Under the pieces are notes generated by a model that worked only from the letters and a program-made list of their open reading frames with translations, was not told the DNA's origin and ran no database searches. A stretch of DNA of 64,000 nucleotides from Pseudomonas sp. B33.4. GTDB taxonomy: Bacteria > Pseudomonadota > Gammaproteobacteria > Pseudomonadales > Pseudomonadaceae. Location of the stretch: contig NZ_CP140706.1 in assembly GCF_034555375.1 (NCBI RefSeq), positions 2,719,001-2,783,000 of the forward strand, in the 5' to 3' direction. Below, piece after piece: positions 51,831 through 61,084 of the stretch (within the stretch, counting starts at the first letter, position 1; every line of letters begins with the position of its first letter). A program made the translations under genes and the position numbers.

Positions 51831-52205
51831 GCTTTCCGTTCGGGACAACAAAGTCTCAAGCCTGGCCAACGGCGGCGCATCCTGATTGCGGTCGAATACC
51901 TGGATACCAATCTTGAGTAGACGTCCGTTCTCGGCTGCGCTGATCAGCTGTTCACAGCGCAGCAATAGCCGCCCCTGATCACAATCCAGCGCTTTCATAC
52001 CCATCGGCAACTTGCCTTCCAACCGCAACTCCGCCATCCGACTCTGCGCCGCAATCAGCGCCACCGACCGATCCCTTAAAACCCCACTACTCTGCGTCAT
52101 CAACCCCGCCACCCGCACAGCCGCCGACATCGCCACGGCAATAATCGCCAGCGCCACCAGCACCTCAATCAATGTGAAACCCGCTTCCCGCGAACGCGCA
52201 CGCAT
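51819..52205 (-). CDS. hxcV: HxcV, type II secretion minor pseudopilin (GspI)
   Basis: A 128-residue minor pseudopilin with leader MRARSREAG and mature start FTLIEVLVALAIIAVAM. The AQSRMAELRLEGKLP segment is typical of GspI. The last residues (SPSP) and the TAG stop (51819-51821) are encoded by the inverted end of the MITE-like element, so the C-terminus has been replaced or extended. It diverges from hxcT. In P. aeruginosa it sits directly beside hxcP; here the insert separates them. Confidence 0.87.
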   Translation of the reverse strand: MRARSREAGFTLIEVLVALAIIAVAMSAAVRVAGLMTQSSGVLRDRSVALIAAQSRMAELRLEGKLPMGMKALDCDQGRLLLRCEQLISAAENGRLLKIGIQVFDRNQDAPPLARLETLLSRTESPSP

Positions 52206-52352
52206 AAACCGCCCAAAACCAAAACCCAGCCCTCGACGCTAACCCGCGTCCTTGACGGCTTGACGACGAAAACACCCGAGGATTTTCAACATCACTGACA
52301 TATCTTCTTGCAACACTGCGCGTCGAATCGAATCAAGCCAGGGTATGTCGAG

Positions 52353-52811
52353 ATGGATATCGCACCTTTCAAATCGCTTCAGCAACCGATGCGCACGCCG
52401 CGTGGGCAGCAGGGTTTTACCCTGATCGAGATCATGGTGGTCGTGGTGATTCTGGGGATTCTCGCGGCGATGGTGGTGCCCAAGGTGCTCGACCGGCCGG
52501 ATCAGGCGCGGGCGACGGCGGCGAAGCAGGATATTGGTGGGTTGATGCAGGCGTTGAAGTTGTATCGCCTCGATCACGGTACTTACCCGAGCATGAATCA
52601 GGGGCTGAAGGTGTTGGTGGAGCGGCCGGCGGATGCGAAGAACAGCAATTGGCGCTCGTACCTGGAGCGTTTGCCGAATGATCCGTGGGGGCGTCCTTAT
52701 CAATACCTCAACCCCGGCGCCAATGGCGAGATCGACATCTTTTCCCTCGGTGCCGACGGTCAGCCTGACGGCGACGGCGTGAATGCCGATATCGGTTCCT
52801 GGCAGTTGTAA
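52353..52811 (+). CDS. hxcT: HxcT, type II secretion major pseudopilin (GspG)
   Basis: A 152-residue major pseudopilin. The start MDIAPFKSLQQPMRTPRGQQG is chosen because AGGG lies 10 nt upstream; MRTPRG (twelve residues later) is the alternative. Cleavage would expose FTLIEIMVVVVILGILAAM. The GspG signature follows: ALKLYRLDHGTYPSMNQGLKVLV, LPNDPWGRPYQYLNPG and a C-terminal calcium-site region with DGQPDGDGVNADIGSW. It is the first gene of the long rightward hxcT-X-Y-Z-Q operon. Confidence 0.93.
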   Translation: MDIAPFKSLQQPMRTPRGQQGFTLIEIMVVVVILGILAAMVVPKVLDRPDQARATAAKQDIGGLMQALKLYRLDHGTYPSMNQGLKVLVERPADAKNSNWRSYLERLPNDPWGRPYQYLNPGANGEIDIFSLGADGQPDGDGVNADIGSWQL

Positions 52812-52819
52812 GGCCGGCC

Positions 52820-53779
52820 ATGAACAGCCGCTCGCCTGAGGGGGCGAAGCAACAGGGCATGGCGATTATCAGCGCGTTGTTGATTGCGGCCGTGGTGGCG
52901 GTGATTGCGGCGGGCATGTTGACGCGCCAGAGCGTGTCGACCCGTGCGCTCGAGGCGGATCAGCAGCGTGTGCAGGGGCGTTGGCTGGTGCTGGGCGGGT
53001 TGGAGATCAGCCGTCAGTTGCTCTGGGATGCACGTCAGCGCGACCCGTTGACCCGGCTCGATCAGCCGTGGGCGCAGCGTCTCTCGGCGCAAGGTTTTGA
53101 GGGGCGACTGGAGGATGAGCAGGGCAAGTTCAACCTGCGCAATCTGGTCGCCAACGAGCGGGTCGATGAGGCGCAGGTCGCGGCGTTTCAGCGTTTGTGC
53201 GAGTTGATCGGGGTCAGTGCCGGGTTGAGTCAGCGCATCAGTCAGCGGGTGATTGCTTCGTACCCGAGGCTGCTGAATGCGCAGATGGCCGAGGCGCCGA
53301 AAAGTGGTTTCGACAGTGGTCGCGCCACCTCGCCAAACGCCTCACACAAACCGCAGAAGCCAACGCTGCCGATGCTGCGCAGCATCGATGATCTGCGCAG
53401 TGTCGACGGCGTCAATGAGGCGGTGATCGGCAAACTGGCGCCGTACCTGACGGTGATCCCCGCGACCACTTGGCTCAACGGCAACACCGCCACCGCGCCG
53501 GTTTTGGCTGCGTATGTGCCGGGGCTGTCGTTGGAGCGCGCGAACGCGCTGATTGCCGAGCGCGATGCCGGGCGCTGGTTTATCAACCGTGGCGATTTCG
53601 TTAACCGTTTGCGCATGCCGCAACTGGAGCTGACCAGCGTCAAGGTCGGCATCACCAGTGACTGGTTTCGCCTGCGTGGCGAGGCGCGGCGCGATCAGCG
53701 GCGGGTCAGTCTTGAGGCGTTGTTGCATCGCAGCGAGGACCGCTTGCCGCAGGTGATCTGGTCGCGGGTGGGCGTATGA
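52820..53779 (+). CDS. hxcX: HxcX, type II secretion minor pseudopilin (GspK)
   Basis: A 319-residue GspK protein, the large minor pseudopilin that caps the pseudopilus tip. The leader ends QQG and the mature N-terminus is MAIISALLIAAVVAVIAAGM, without the usual Glu at position 5, which is characteristic of GspK. The body has the helix-hairpin-helix-like repeats (VDGVNEAVIGKLAPYLTVIP, VPGLSLERANALIAERDAG). It starts 8 bp after hxcT and overlaps hxcY by 4 bp. Confidence 0.92.
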   Translation: MNSRSPEGAKQQGMAIISALLIAAVVAVIAAGMLTRQSVSTRALEADQQRVQGRWLVLGGLEISRQLLWDARQRDPLTRLDQPWAQRLSAQGFEGRLEDEQGKFNLRNLVANERVDEAQVAAFQRLCELIGVSAGLSQRISQRVIASYPRLLNAQMAEAPKSGFDSGRATSPNASHKPQKPTLPMLRSIDDLRSVDGVNEAVIGKLAPYLTVIPATTWLNGNTATAPVLAAYVPGLSLERANALIAERDAGRWFINRGDFVNRLRMPQLELTSVKVGITSDWFRLRGEARRDQRRVSLEALLHRSEDRLPQVIWSRVGV

Positions 53780-54954
53780 GCCAGTTGAAGGTTTCGTTGC
53801 CGCCGTTGGCGGAGCTGGACCTGCACAGTCAATTGCACTGCGCCTGGCTGGATCGTCAGGGTCAGGTCACGCGGGAAGATCGCCTCAGTCTAAGCCAGTT
53901 GAGCCAGCAGTCGAAACTGCCGCCGCTGGTGTGTTTTCTGCACCCGGCTGACAGTCTGTTGGCGAGTCTCGATTTACCGCCGTTGCCCGCCAACAAGATT
54001 GTCGCGGCGGTGCAGTGTGCGGCGCAGGCCTTGATGCTGGGTGACAGCAGTGAGATGCACATTGCACACAGTTCGCGGGATGAAGCCGGGCAGGTGCAGA
54101 TCGCCTGGGCGCCTCGGCAGCACTTGTTGCGCTTTGGCCAGTTGCTAAAAAGTGTTGGGCTGAACCTGCGCGGACTCTATCCGGCGCCGTACAGTTTGCC
54201 GGTGCTGCCAGGTACCGTCGCGTGCGTGCAGGACGGGCATTTGTTGTTGCGCGATAGCGTGCAAGTGGCGCGGGTGCAGCCGTTGTTCGATGACGGCCTC
54301 GACAGTGTCGTGTGGGAGCCGGGCATCACTTTACATTGGATCGGTGAGCAACCGCCGCCGGGCGCTGAACTGCCGATGAGCGATGCGCAGCGTTGGACTG
54401 GGCCGCTACCGGGATGGGGGCTGCATGGTGCAGTCCAACAGCAACAAACCGAGCATCGCGGCTGGGGCAGGGCTATCGCCCTCTCAGCGTTGGCCGTGGC
54501 CGTTTGGGTGATCGGTTTGAACCTGTATGCCGCCCGTGAGGCCGGGCAGGGCCAGCAACTGAAAACCCAGATGAATCTGCGGGTAAAGCAGGCGTTCCCT
54601 GAGTTGCCGGTGATCCTCAACCCGTTGCAACAGGCGCGTCAGCAATTGGCGGCGCGGCAGAAGGGCGCGGCGGATGATCCGGCGCAGACGTTCAATCGGC
54701 TGGTGTTGCAGGCGGGCAGCGGCATGCCGTCGATGGCCGGCAGTGTCGAGCGGTTGGCGTTTGTCGACGGCACGTTGCAACTAAGTCTGCTGAGTGAAGC
54801 CCGCCGTGGTGGCAATGATCAGGAGTGGCAAAGCACCTTGGCCCAGGCCGGTATCAGCGTGACGGCAGATGACGAGGGCTGGACCTTGCGTCCGGCCACT
54901 GAAGCCACCCCAAGCGACAGCGATGACAGCGGCGGAGCAGAAGAAGATGAATAA
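53776..54954 (+). CDS. hxcY: HxcY, type II secretion GspL protein
   Basis: A 392-residue inner-membrane platform protein. An actin-like cytoplasmic domain (about 1-235) precedes one membrane helix (about 237-255, AIALSALAVAVWVIGLNLY) and a periplasmic domain (about 260-385) ending in an acidic tail (DSDDSGGAEEDE). GspL recruits the GspE ATPase to the membrane and pairs with GspM. It overlaps hxcX by 4 bp and hxcZ by 8 bp. Confidence 0.9.
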   Translation: MSQLKVSLPPLAELDLHSQLHCAWLDRQGQVTREDRLSLSQLSQQSKLPPLVCFLHPADSLLASLDLPPLPANKIVAAVQCAAQALMLGDSSEMHIAHSSRDEAGQVQIAWAPRQHLLRFGQLLKSVGLNLRGLYPAPYSLPVLPGTVACVQDGHLLLRDSVQVARVQPLFDDGLDSVVWEPGITLHWIGEQPPPGAELPMSDAQRWTGPLPGWGLHGAVQQQQTEHRGWGRAIALSALAVAVWVIGLNLYAAREAGQGQQLKTQMNLRVKQAFPELPVILNPLQQARQQLAARQKGAADDPAQTFNRLVLQAGSGMPSMAGSVERLAFVDGTLQLSLLSEARRGGNDQEWQSTLAQAGISVTADDEGWTLRPATEATPSDSDDSGGAEEDE

Positions 54955-55492
54955 GGCCTCGCTCGCGCTGTATCGCGCCAAGTGGCAACGCTTCAACGCT
55001 CAGGTGCAGGCGCGTTGGCAGCCGTTGGCTTTGCGCGAAAAACGCATGGTCGCCGGCATGGCCATAGCGCTGATCGGCTTGCTGCTGTGGGTTGCGCTGA
55101 TCCAGCCGCCGCTGAAGAAAATCGCTTATTGGCAAACCGAGACGCCAAAGCTGCGCGCGCAGACCGAAGCGCTGGAAGTGCTGCTGCGCGAAGTCAGCGT
55201 GCGTCCGGACGGGCAGAGCGTGGCGCAGTCGCTGGAGCAGACCCTTCAGGCCAGCGGCCTGGCGGGGCATTACCAATTACAGGAAGCACAAGGCGCCTGG
55301 CAATTGACCTTCGACGCGGCGCCGGCCGACGCGGTGCTCGACTGGCTGTTGAGCAACCCGGCACAACTTTCTCTGCAAGTGGTCGAGGCCCGTTTGCAAC
55401 GCGCAGACAACCCCTCGACCGAAGTCACTGCCGGCACTTTGTCAGGCACCGTTCGCATGGATCAGGCGCTGGGCGCTAAGGAAGCTTCATGA
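54947..55492 (+). CDS. hxcZ: HxcZ, type II secretion GspM protein
   Basis: A 181-residue GspM-type protein. The start MNKASLALYRAKW at 54947 gives the usual short cytoplasmic N-terminus ahead of a single membrane helix (about 35-53, MVAGMAIALIGLLLWVAL). A coiled-coil (about 60-90) and a small periplasmic ferredoxin-like domain follow. GspM partners GspL in the platform. Its start lies inside the end of hxcY, and its stop overlaps the hxcQ start (ATGA). Confidence 0.9.
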   Translation: MNKASLALYRAKWQRFNAQVQARWQPLALREKRMVAGMAIALIGLLLWVALIQPPLKKIAYWQTETPKLRAQTEALEVLLREVSVRPDGQSVAQSLEQTLQASGLAGHYQLQEAQGAWQLTFDAAPADAVLDWLLSNPAQLSLQVVEARLQRADNPSTEVTAGTLSGTVRMDQALGAKEAS

Positions 55493-57855
55493 AGGGGTCA
55501 GGATCCAAACCGGCACGTCTGGCGTTGCCGATGCTGCTGATGGCGTTGAGCGCGTGCAGCAACACCACCGCACCACAGAATCAGCCGCCGCTGCTGGTCG
55601 ACAGTGAACTCGGGCGGCCGCTGGCCAATACCCAGCGCAGCGGCGACGCGGTGCTCGACCGCGAGCGCGCACAGGCCCAGGCGCGACCTGTGCCGAAGCA
55701 ATTGCACAACATCACTAAGAGTGCGCGCAGTGGCGCGGCGGCTTCGGGTATTGCGTTGCCGAGCAATCCGTTGGGTGATCAACCGGTGACACTGAATTTT
55801 GTCGACGCCGATATTCAAGCAGTGGTGCGGGCGTTGTCGCGTTCGACCGGGCAGCAGTTTCTCGTCGACCCTCGGGTCAAGGGCACGCTGACGCTGGTCT
55901 CGGAAGGTCAGGTGCCGGCGCGGCAGGCGTACGACATGTTGTTGGCGGCGTTGCGCATGCAGGGTTTCAGTGTGGTCGATGTCGGTGGTGTCGCGCAGGT
56001 GGTGCCGGAGGCAGATGCGAAGTTGCTCGGCGGGCCGATCTACAGCGCCGACAAACCGGCGGGTAACGGCATGCTCACGCGCACGTTTCGTCTGCAATAC
56101 GAGAACGCGGTGAACCTGATTCCGGTGCTGCGGCCGATCGTTTCGCCGAACAACCCGATCAACGCCTATCCGGGCAATAACACCATCGTCATCACCGATT
56201 ACGCCGAGAACCTGACCCGTGTTGCGCAGTTGATTGCGAGCATTGATTCGCCGAGTGCGATTGACACGGATGTGGTGCAGATTCAGAACGGCATCGCTGC
56301 CGACATTGCGCCGATGGTCGCGGATTTGCTCGATGCGCCGGGTAATGATCCGACGCAGAAAATCGCGGTGATCGGTGATCCGCGTTCCAACACCATCATC
56401 ATTCGCGCCGGCAGCCCGGAGCGCACCGAGCTGGCGCGTAATCTGATTTACAAACTGGATAACGCGCAGAGTAATCCGAGCAATCTGCATGTGGTTTATC
56501 TGCGTAATGCGCAAGCGGCGAAACTGGCGCAGGCGTTGCGTGGTTTGCTCACGGGTGAGAGTGATAGCGGCAGCAGTGACAGTGCGCGTTCGGTACTTAG
56601 TGCGATGGGCGCAAGTACCGGCGGCAGCGCTGGGCAGAATGGCCAGAGCGGTACGCAAAGCAGCGGCACTACATCGACCAGCAATAGCAGCGGCAGTACC
56701 GGTGGCAGTTACGCACAAAGCAGTGGCGGCACCAATAGCAGCGGTAATCAGGCGAGCGAACAGAACGTCGCTTTCAGTGCCGGCGGCGTGACCATTCAGG
56801 CCGACGCCACCACCAACACCTTGCTGATTTCCGCGCCGGAGCCGTTGTATCGCAACCTGCGCGAAGTCATCGATCTGCTTGACCAGCGTCGTGCGCAAGT
56901 GGTGATCGAAAGTTTGATCGTCGAAGTCGGCGAGGACGATGCCAGTGAGTTCGGCGTGCAATGGCAGACCGGCAACCTCGGCGGCAAAGGCGTGATCGGC
57001 GGCGCGAATCTGGGTGGTTCGGGGCTCAACACCAACGGCAAGACCAGCATCGATGTGTTGCCGCAAGGTTTGAACCTGGGCTACGTCAACGGCACCGTCG
57101 ACATCCCCGGCATCGGCAAGATTCTTGACCTGAAAGTGCTGGCCCGGGCGTTGAAGAGCAAGGGCGGCACCAATGTGCTGTCGACGCCGAACCTGCTGAC
57201 CCTGGACAACGAGGCGGCGAGTATTTTTGTGGGTCAGACCATTCCGTTTGTCAGTGGCAGTTATGTCACGGGCGGTGGCGGCACCAGCAATAACCCGTTC
57301 CAGACCGTGACCCGGGAAGAGGTCGGTTTGAAACTCAACGTGCGCCCGCAGATTTCCGAGGGCGGCACGGTCAAGCTCGATATCTATCAGGAAGTCAGCA
57401 GCATTGATGAGCGGGCTTCGAACAGTGCGGCGTCAGCGGGGATTGTTACCAACAAGCGTGCGATCGACACCAGTATTTTGCTCGATGACGGGCAGATCAT
57501 GGTGCTCGGCGGGTTGCTGCAGGACGGTTACAGCCAGAGCAACGACGCGGTGCCGTGGCTGGGCAGCCTGCCGGGGATTGGTGCGTTGTTTCGCAACGAG
57601 CGCCGGGCGATCACCAAGACCAACCTGATGGTGTTCCTGCGCCCGTACATCATTCGTGACAGCGAAGCGGGGCGCAGCATCACGCTCAACCGCTACGACT
57701 TCATGCGCCGCGCTCAGGGTGGTTTGCAGCCGGAACGCAGCTGGGCGATGCCGGACATGCAGGCGCCGCAGTTGCCCACGGCGGCGCAGGGTGTGCCGGC
57801 GGTGTTACCGAGCTCTGGCCCACGCGCAACCATCAAAGCGGTGCCCATCCAATGA
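55489..57855 (+). CDS. hxcQ: HxcQ, type II secretion secretin (lipid-anchored GspD)
   Basis: A 788-residue outer-membrane secretin. Its signal peptide ends in the lipobox LSAC, so Cys23 should be lipidated. HxcQ of P. aeruginosa is known as a self-piloting liposecretin that needs no separate pilotin, and none is present here. N0-N3 periplasmic domains (about 95-430, with NFVDADIQAVVRALSRSTGQ) contain a long Ser/Gly/Thr-rich low-complexity insert (about 355-425) in N3. The secretin barrel occupies about 470-760, with VPWLGSLPGIGALFRNE near its end. A REPIN follows before hxcR. Confidence 0.95.
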   Translation: MKGSGSKPARLALPMLLMALSACSNTTAPQNQPPLLVDSELGRPLANTQRSGDAVLDRERAQAQARPVPKQLHNITKSARSGAAASGIALPSNPLGDQPVTLNFVDADIQAVVRALSRSTGQQFLVDPRVKGTLTLVSEGQVPARQAYDMLLAALRMQGFSVVDVGGVAQVVPEADAKLLGGPIYSADKPAGNGMLTRTFRLQYENAVNLIPVLRPIVSPNNPINAYPGNNTIVITDYAENLTRVAQLIASIDSPSAIDTDVVQIQNGIAADIAPMVADLLDAPGNDPTQKIAVIGDPRSNTIIIRAGSPERTELARNLIYKLDNAQSNPSNLHVVYLRNAQAAKLAQALRGLLTGESDSGSSDSARSVLSAMGASTGGSAGQNGQSGTQSSGTTSTSNSSGSTGGSYAQSSGGTNSSGNQASEQNVAFSAGGVTIQADATTNTLLISAPEPLYRNLREVIDLLDQRRAQVVIESLIVEVGEDDASEFGVQWQTGNLGGKGVIGGANLGGSGLNTNGKTSIDVLPQGLNLGYVNGTVDIPGIGKILDLKVLARALKSKGGTNVLSTPNLLTLDNEAASIFVGQTIPFVSGSYVTGGGGTSNNPFQTVTREEVGLKLNVRPQISEGGTVKLDIYQEVSSIDERASNSAASAGIVTNKRAIDTSILLDDGQIMVLGGLLQDGYSQSNDAVPWLGSLPGIGALFRNERRAITKTNLMVFLRPYIIRDSEAGRSITLNRYDFMRRAQGGLQPERSWAMPDMQAPQLPTAAQGVPAVLPSSGPRATIKAVPIQ

Positions 57856-57887
57856 CTCCGCCATCGCCCCTTGATCTGGAAAGCGGA

Positions 57888-57988
57888 CCTGTAGGAGCTG
57901 CCGAAGGCTGCGATCTGTTGATCTTGCTCTTCGACGGACCCCAACGGCCAAAGATCAAAAGATCGCAGCCTTCGGCAGCTCCTACAGG
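57888..57988. repeat. REPIN (AGATCGCAGCCTTCGGCAGCTCC class) inside the hxc operon
   Basis: An inverted pair with outer ends CCTGTAGGAGCTGCCGAAGG and its complement occupies most of the 151-bp gap between hxcQ and hxcR. It could form a stable hairpin in the transcript and lower expression of the distal genes. Confidence 0.9.
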
Positions 57989-58006
57989 GATTGGGGAGGG
58001 CTTGAA

Positions 58007-59413
58007 ATGAGTGCGTTGCCCTACGCCTGGGCCAAGGCACAGCGGATTTTGTTGTGCGATGGCGTGTTGACCGTTTGCCCGTCAACGCCCGGCTGGTCGA
58101 TCAGTGAGGCACGGCGGCAGTTTGGCGCGACCACGATTCAGCGGGTGCGCGATGATGAGCTGGATGGGTTGCTAGCCGCGGCTTACGCCGACACCGGTAG
58201 TGCGGCGGCGGTGGTTGGCGCGGCGGAAAACGAAGTTGATCTGGATCGCCTGATGCAGGACATGCCGGAAATCACCGACTTGCTCGACACTCAGGACGGC
58301 GCGCCGGTGATCCGCATGATCAACGCGTTGCTGACCCAAGCGGCGCGCGATGAAGCCAGTGACATCCACATCGAACCGTTCGAAACCCATTCGGTGGTGC
58401 GCTATCGCGTCGACGGCACCCTGCGCGACGTGGTCTCGCCGCGCAAGGCTCTGCACGGTGCGCTGGTGTCGCGGATCAAGATCATGGCGCAACTCGACAT
58501 CGCCGAAAAACGCCTGCCGCAGGACGGTCGTATCGCGTTGCGCGTGGCTGGACGGCCGATCGATATCCGCGTTTCCACGGTGCCGACCGGCCACGGTGAA
58601 CGCGTGGTGATGCGTCTGCTCGACAAACAGGCCGGGCGTTTGCATCTGGAAACCCTCGGCATGGACGCGCAGGTGTTGGCCAAACTCGATCATTTGATCC
58701 GTCAGCCCCACGGTATCGTTTTGGTCACCGGGCCGACCGGCAGCGGCAAAACCACCAGCCTGTACGCCGCACTGGCGCGGCTCGATGCAAGCACCAGCAA
58801 CATTCTCACCGTCGAAGACCCGGTGGAATACGACCTGCCGGGCATCAGCCAGATTCAGGTCAACGCCAAGATCGACATGACCTTCGCCCTCGCACTGCGA
58901 GCGATTCTGCGCCAGGACCCGGACATCATCATGATCGGCGAAATCCGCGATCTCGAAACCGCACAAATCGCCGTGCAGGCCTCGCTCACCGGTCACTTGG
59001 TGCTGGCAACCTTGCACACCAACGACGCGGTGTCGGCGGTAAACCGCTTGATCGACATGGGCGTCGAGCCGTTCCTGCTGGCCTCCTCGATGCTCGGCGT
59101 GCTCGCGCAGCGTTTGGTGCGGCGCCTGTGCAATCAATGCAAACAGGAAGATCCTGCGACACCGGGGACGTGGCGTCCCGTCGGTTGCCCAGCGTGTAAT
59201 CAAACCGGCTACAGCGGCCGCACCGGCATCCACGAATTGTTCTGCATCGACGACGACATCCGCACCCTGATCCACCAAGGGGCAGGGGAGCAGGCCTTGC
59301 GCGCATCCGCCGCCAAGGCCGGGATGTTCAGCCTGCGTGAGGACGGTGAACGCTGGATCCGCAGCGCCGCCACCGCCCCTGAAGAAATCCTCCGTGTTAC
59401 ACGGGACGCCTGA
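58007..59413 (+). CDS. hxcR: HxcR, type II secretion ATPase (GspE)
   Basis: A 468-residue hexameric secretion ATPase. The N-terminal adaptor (about 1-85) is shorter than in many GspE proteins. The motor has Walker [16 protein letters not shown] (about 243-250), an Asp box ([16 protein letters not shown]), Walker B (IIMIGEIRD) and a His box ([13 protein letters not shown]). A four-cysteine zinc motif (CNQC and CPAC, about 375-400) is present. It powers pseudopilus assembly from the cytoplasm. Its stop shares one base with the hxcS start (TGATG). Confidence 0.95.
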   Translation: MSALPYAWAKAQRILLCDGVLTVCPSTPGWSISEARRQFGATTIQRVRDDELDGLLAAAYADTGSAAAVVGAAENEVDLDRLMQDMPEITDLLDTQDGAPVIRMINALLTQAARDEASDIHIEPFETHSVVRYRVDGTLRDVVSPRKALHGALVSRIKIMAQLDIAEKRLPQDGRIALRVAGRPIDIRVSTVPTGHGERVVMRLLDKQAGRLHLETLGMDAQVLAKLDHLIRQPHGIVLVTGPTGSGKTTSLYAALARLDASTSNILTVEDPVEYDLPGISQIQVNAKIDMTFALALRAILRQDPDIIMIGEIRDLETAQIAVQASLTGHLVLATLHTNDAVSAVNRLIDMGVEPFLLASSMLGVLAQRLVRRLCNQCKQEDPATPGTWRPVGCPACNQTGYSGRTGIHELFCIDDDIRTLIHQGAGEQALRASAAKAGMFSLREDGERWIRSAATAPEEILRVTRDA

Positions 59414-60624
59414 TGAATCGCTATCGTTTTGAAGCCGCCGACGCCACCGGCAAGATCGAATCCGGGCATCTTGAGGCCGATAGCCAGGCTGCCGCGTTCA
59501 CAACATTACGCGGGCGCGGATTGACTGCACTGTCGGTGCACAAGGAAAGCAACGTCGCCCAGCACGGCGGCGGTGGATTGTTCAGCGCCAAACTCTCGGA
59601 CAACGATCTAGCCTGGGCTACGCGGCAATTGGCGAGTCTGTTGGGCGCGAGTCTGCCATTGGAAGCCGCGCTGAGTGCCACGGTCGAACAGGCTGAAAAA
59701 AAGCACATCGCCCACACCCTCAGCGCTGTGCGTGCCGATGTGCGCAGCGGCATGCGTCTGGCCGAATCGCTGGCCGCACGACCGCGAGACTTTCCCGAGA
59801 TTTACCGCGCGTTGATTGCGGCGGGCGAGGAATCGGGGGATCTGGCGCAGGTCATGGAGCGGCTGGCCGACTACATCGAAGAACGCAACAACCTGCGCGG
59901 CAAGATTCTCACCGCGTTTATCTATCCGGGCGTGGTTGGATTGGTCTCGATCGGTATCGTGATTTTCCTGCTCAGTTACGTGGTGCCGCAGGTGGTCAGC
60001 GCGTTTTCCCAGGCGCGGCAGGATTTGCCGGGGCTGACCTTGGCGATGCTCAATGCGAGTGATTTCATCCGCGCATGGGGCTGGTTGTGCGCGGCGATCA
60101 TCGCAGGCGCGTTTTGGAGCTGGCGCCTGTATCTACGCAATCCAGCGGCACGTTTGAGTTGGCATCATCGGGTGCTGAAATTGCCGCTGTTCGGGCGCTT
60201 CATCCTCGGTCTGAACACCGCGCGTTTTGCCTCGACGCTGGCGATTCTCGGAGGCGCCGGGGTGCCGCTTTTGCGTGCGCTGGAGGCGGCGCGGCAGACA
60301 CTGTCCAACGATCGCTTGAGTTTGAGCGTCACTGAGGCCACGGCCAAGGTGCGTGAGGGCGTCAACCTGGCGGCAGCGCTGCGGGTGGAGAATGTGTTTC
60401 CGCCGGTGCTGATTCATTTGATCGCCAGCGGCGAGAAAACCGGTTCGTTGCCACCGATGCTTGAGCGTGCGGCGCAGACGTTGTCGCGTGATATCGAACG
60501 GAGGGCGATGGGCATGACCGCTCTGCTGGAGCCGCTGATGATTGTGGTGATGGGCGGGGTGGTGCTGGTGATTGTGATGGCTGTGCTACTGCCGATCATT
60601 GAGATCAACCAACTGGTCCAGTAG
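59413..60624 (+). CDS. hxcS: HxcS, type II secretion inner-membrane GspF protein
   Basis: A 403-residue platform protein. Two GspF domains (about 70-192 and 270-395) alternate with membrane helices: about 168-192 (VVGLVSIGIVIFLLSYVV), 218-240 and 370-395 (IVVMGGVVLVIVMAVLLPI). The AGEESGDLAQVMERLADYIEER and ASGEKTGSLPPMLERAAQ segments are the family signatures. It completes the Hxc machine; a prepilin peptidase (GspO) is absent here and is normally shared with type IV pili. Confidence 0.95.
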   Translation: MNRYRFEAADATGKIESGHLEADSQAAAFTTLRGRGLTALSVHKESNVAQHGGGGLFSAKLSDNDLAWATRQLASLLGASLPLEAALSATVEQAEKKHIAHTLSAVRADVRSGMRLAESLAARPRDFPEIYRALIAAGEESGDLAQVMERLADYIEERNNLRGKILTAFIYPGVVGLVSIGIVIFLLSYVVPQVVSAFSQARQDLPGLTLAMLNASDFIRAWGWLCAAIIAGAFWSWRLYLRNPAARLSWHHRVLKLPLFGRFILGLNTARFASTLAILGGAGVPLLRALEAARQTLSNDRLSLSVTEATAKVREGVNLAAALRVENVFPPVLIHLIASGEKTGSLPPMLERAAQTLSRDIERRAMGMTALLEPLMIVVMGGVVLVIVMAVLLPIIEINQLVQ

Positions 60625-61084
60625 CCGGTTTTGATGGTGTCTGATCGGGCCTCATCGCGAGCAGGCTCACTCCTACAGTTTGGAATGCGTTCCCCTGTAG
60701 GAGTGAGCCTGCTCGCGATGAGGTCGGCTCAGGCAAAAAATCTGCAAAACTTTACACCTCCTCTGACCATCACCCGACCCTCGATTCCCCCATCCTCGGG
60801 TTCTCCTTTCTGTCATCTGCAACCACCCGCCAACGCCTCCAGCCCGATTCAGCCAAACCCCCGATCCAGACGCTGCGCTGCACCCGACAAACACCCGAGA
60901 AAATCCCTTCAGAAACACCGCACAGCTCCCGAGGTTTTTTCCTTTATCTGTCACCGGAACCTGCGAATTTCTCAGTGCGACTTAACCAAGGCCAACGCTA
61001 GCGAGGGCCCCGGTGAGTCCTCCCAGTGTCATGCAAGTCACCCGAAAACCTGTGTTCACAACCTAGTTGAAAAGGAGATTCTTC
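60625..61084 (+). promoter_or_regulatory. Leader and promoter region of the DING-protein genes
   Basis: These 460 bp contain a REPIN (60650-60723) and then about 360 bp with no gene. CTGTCAT at 60810-60816 and CTGTCAC at 60948-60954 match single PHO half-sites; neither has a convincing partner at the 11-bp period. AAAAGGAG precedes the start at 61085. Confidence 0.4.
60650..60723. repeat. REPIN (CGCGAGCAGGCTCACTCC class)
   Basis: An inverted REP pair with an about 20-bp spacer lies directly after hxcS. Its spacer resembles the one at 29888. Confidence 0.9.

Noticed and set aside
61020..61050. PHO box reading of GTGTCATGCAAGTCACC upstream of the first DING gene
   Set aside because: The two TCA cores are 9 bp apart, not the 11 bp of a PhoB box.
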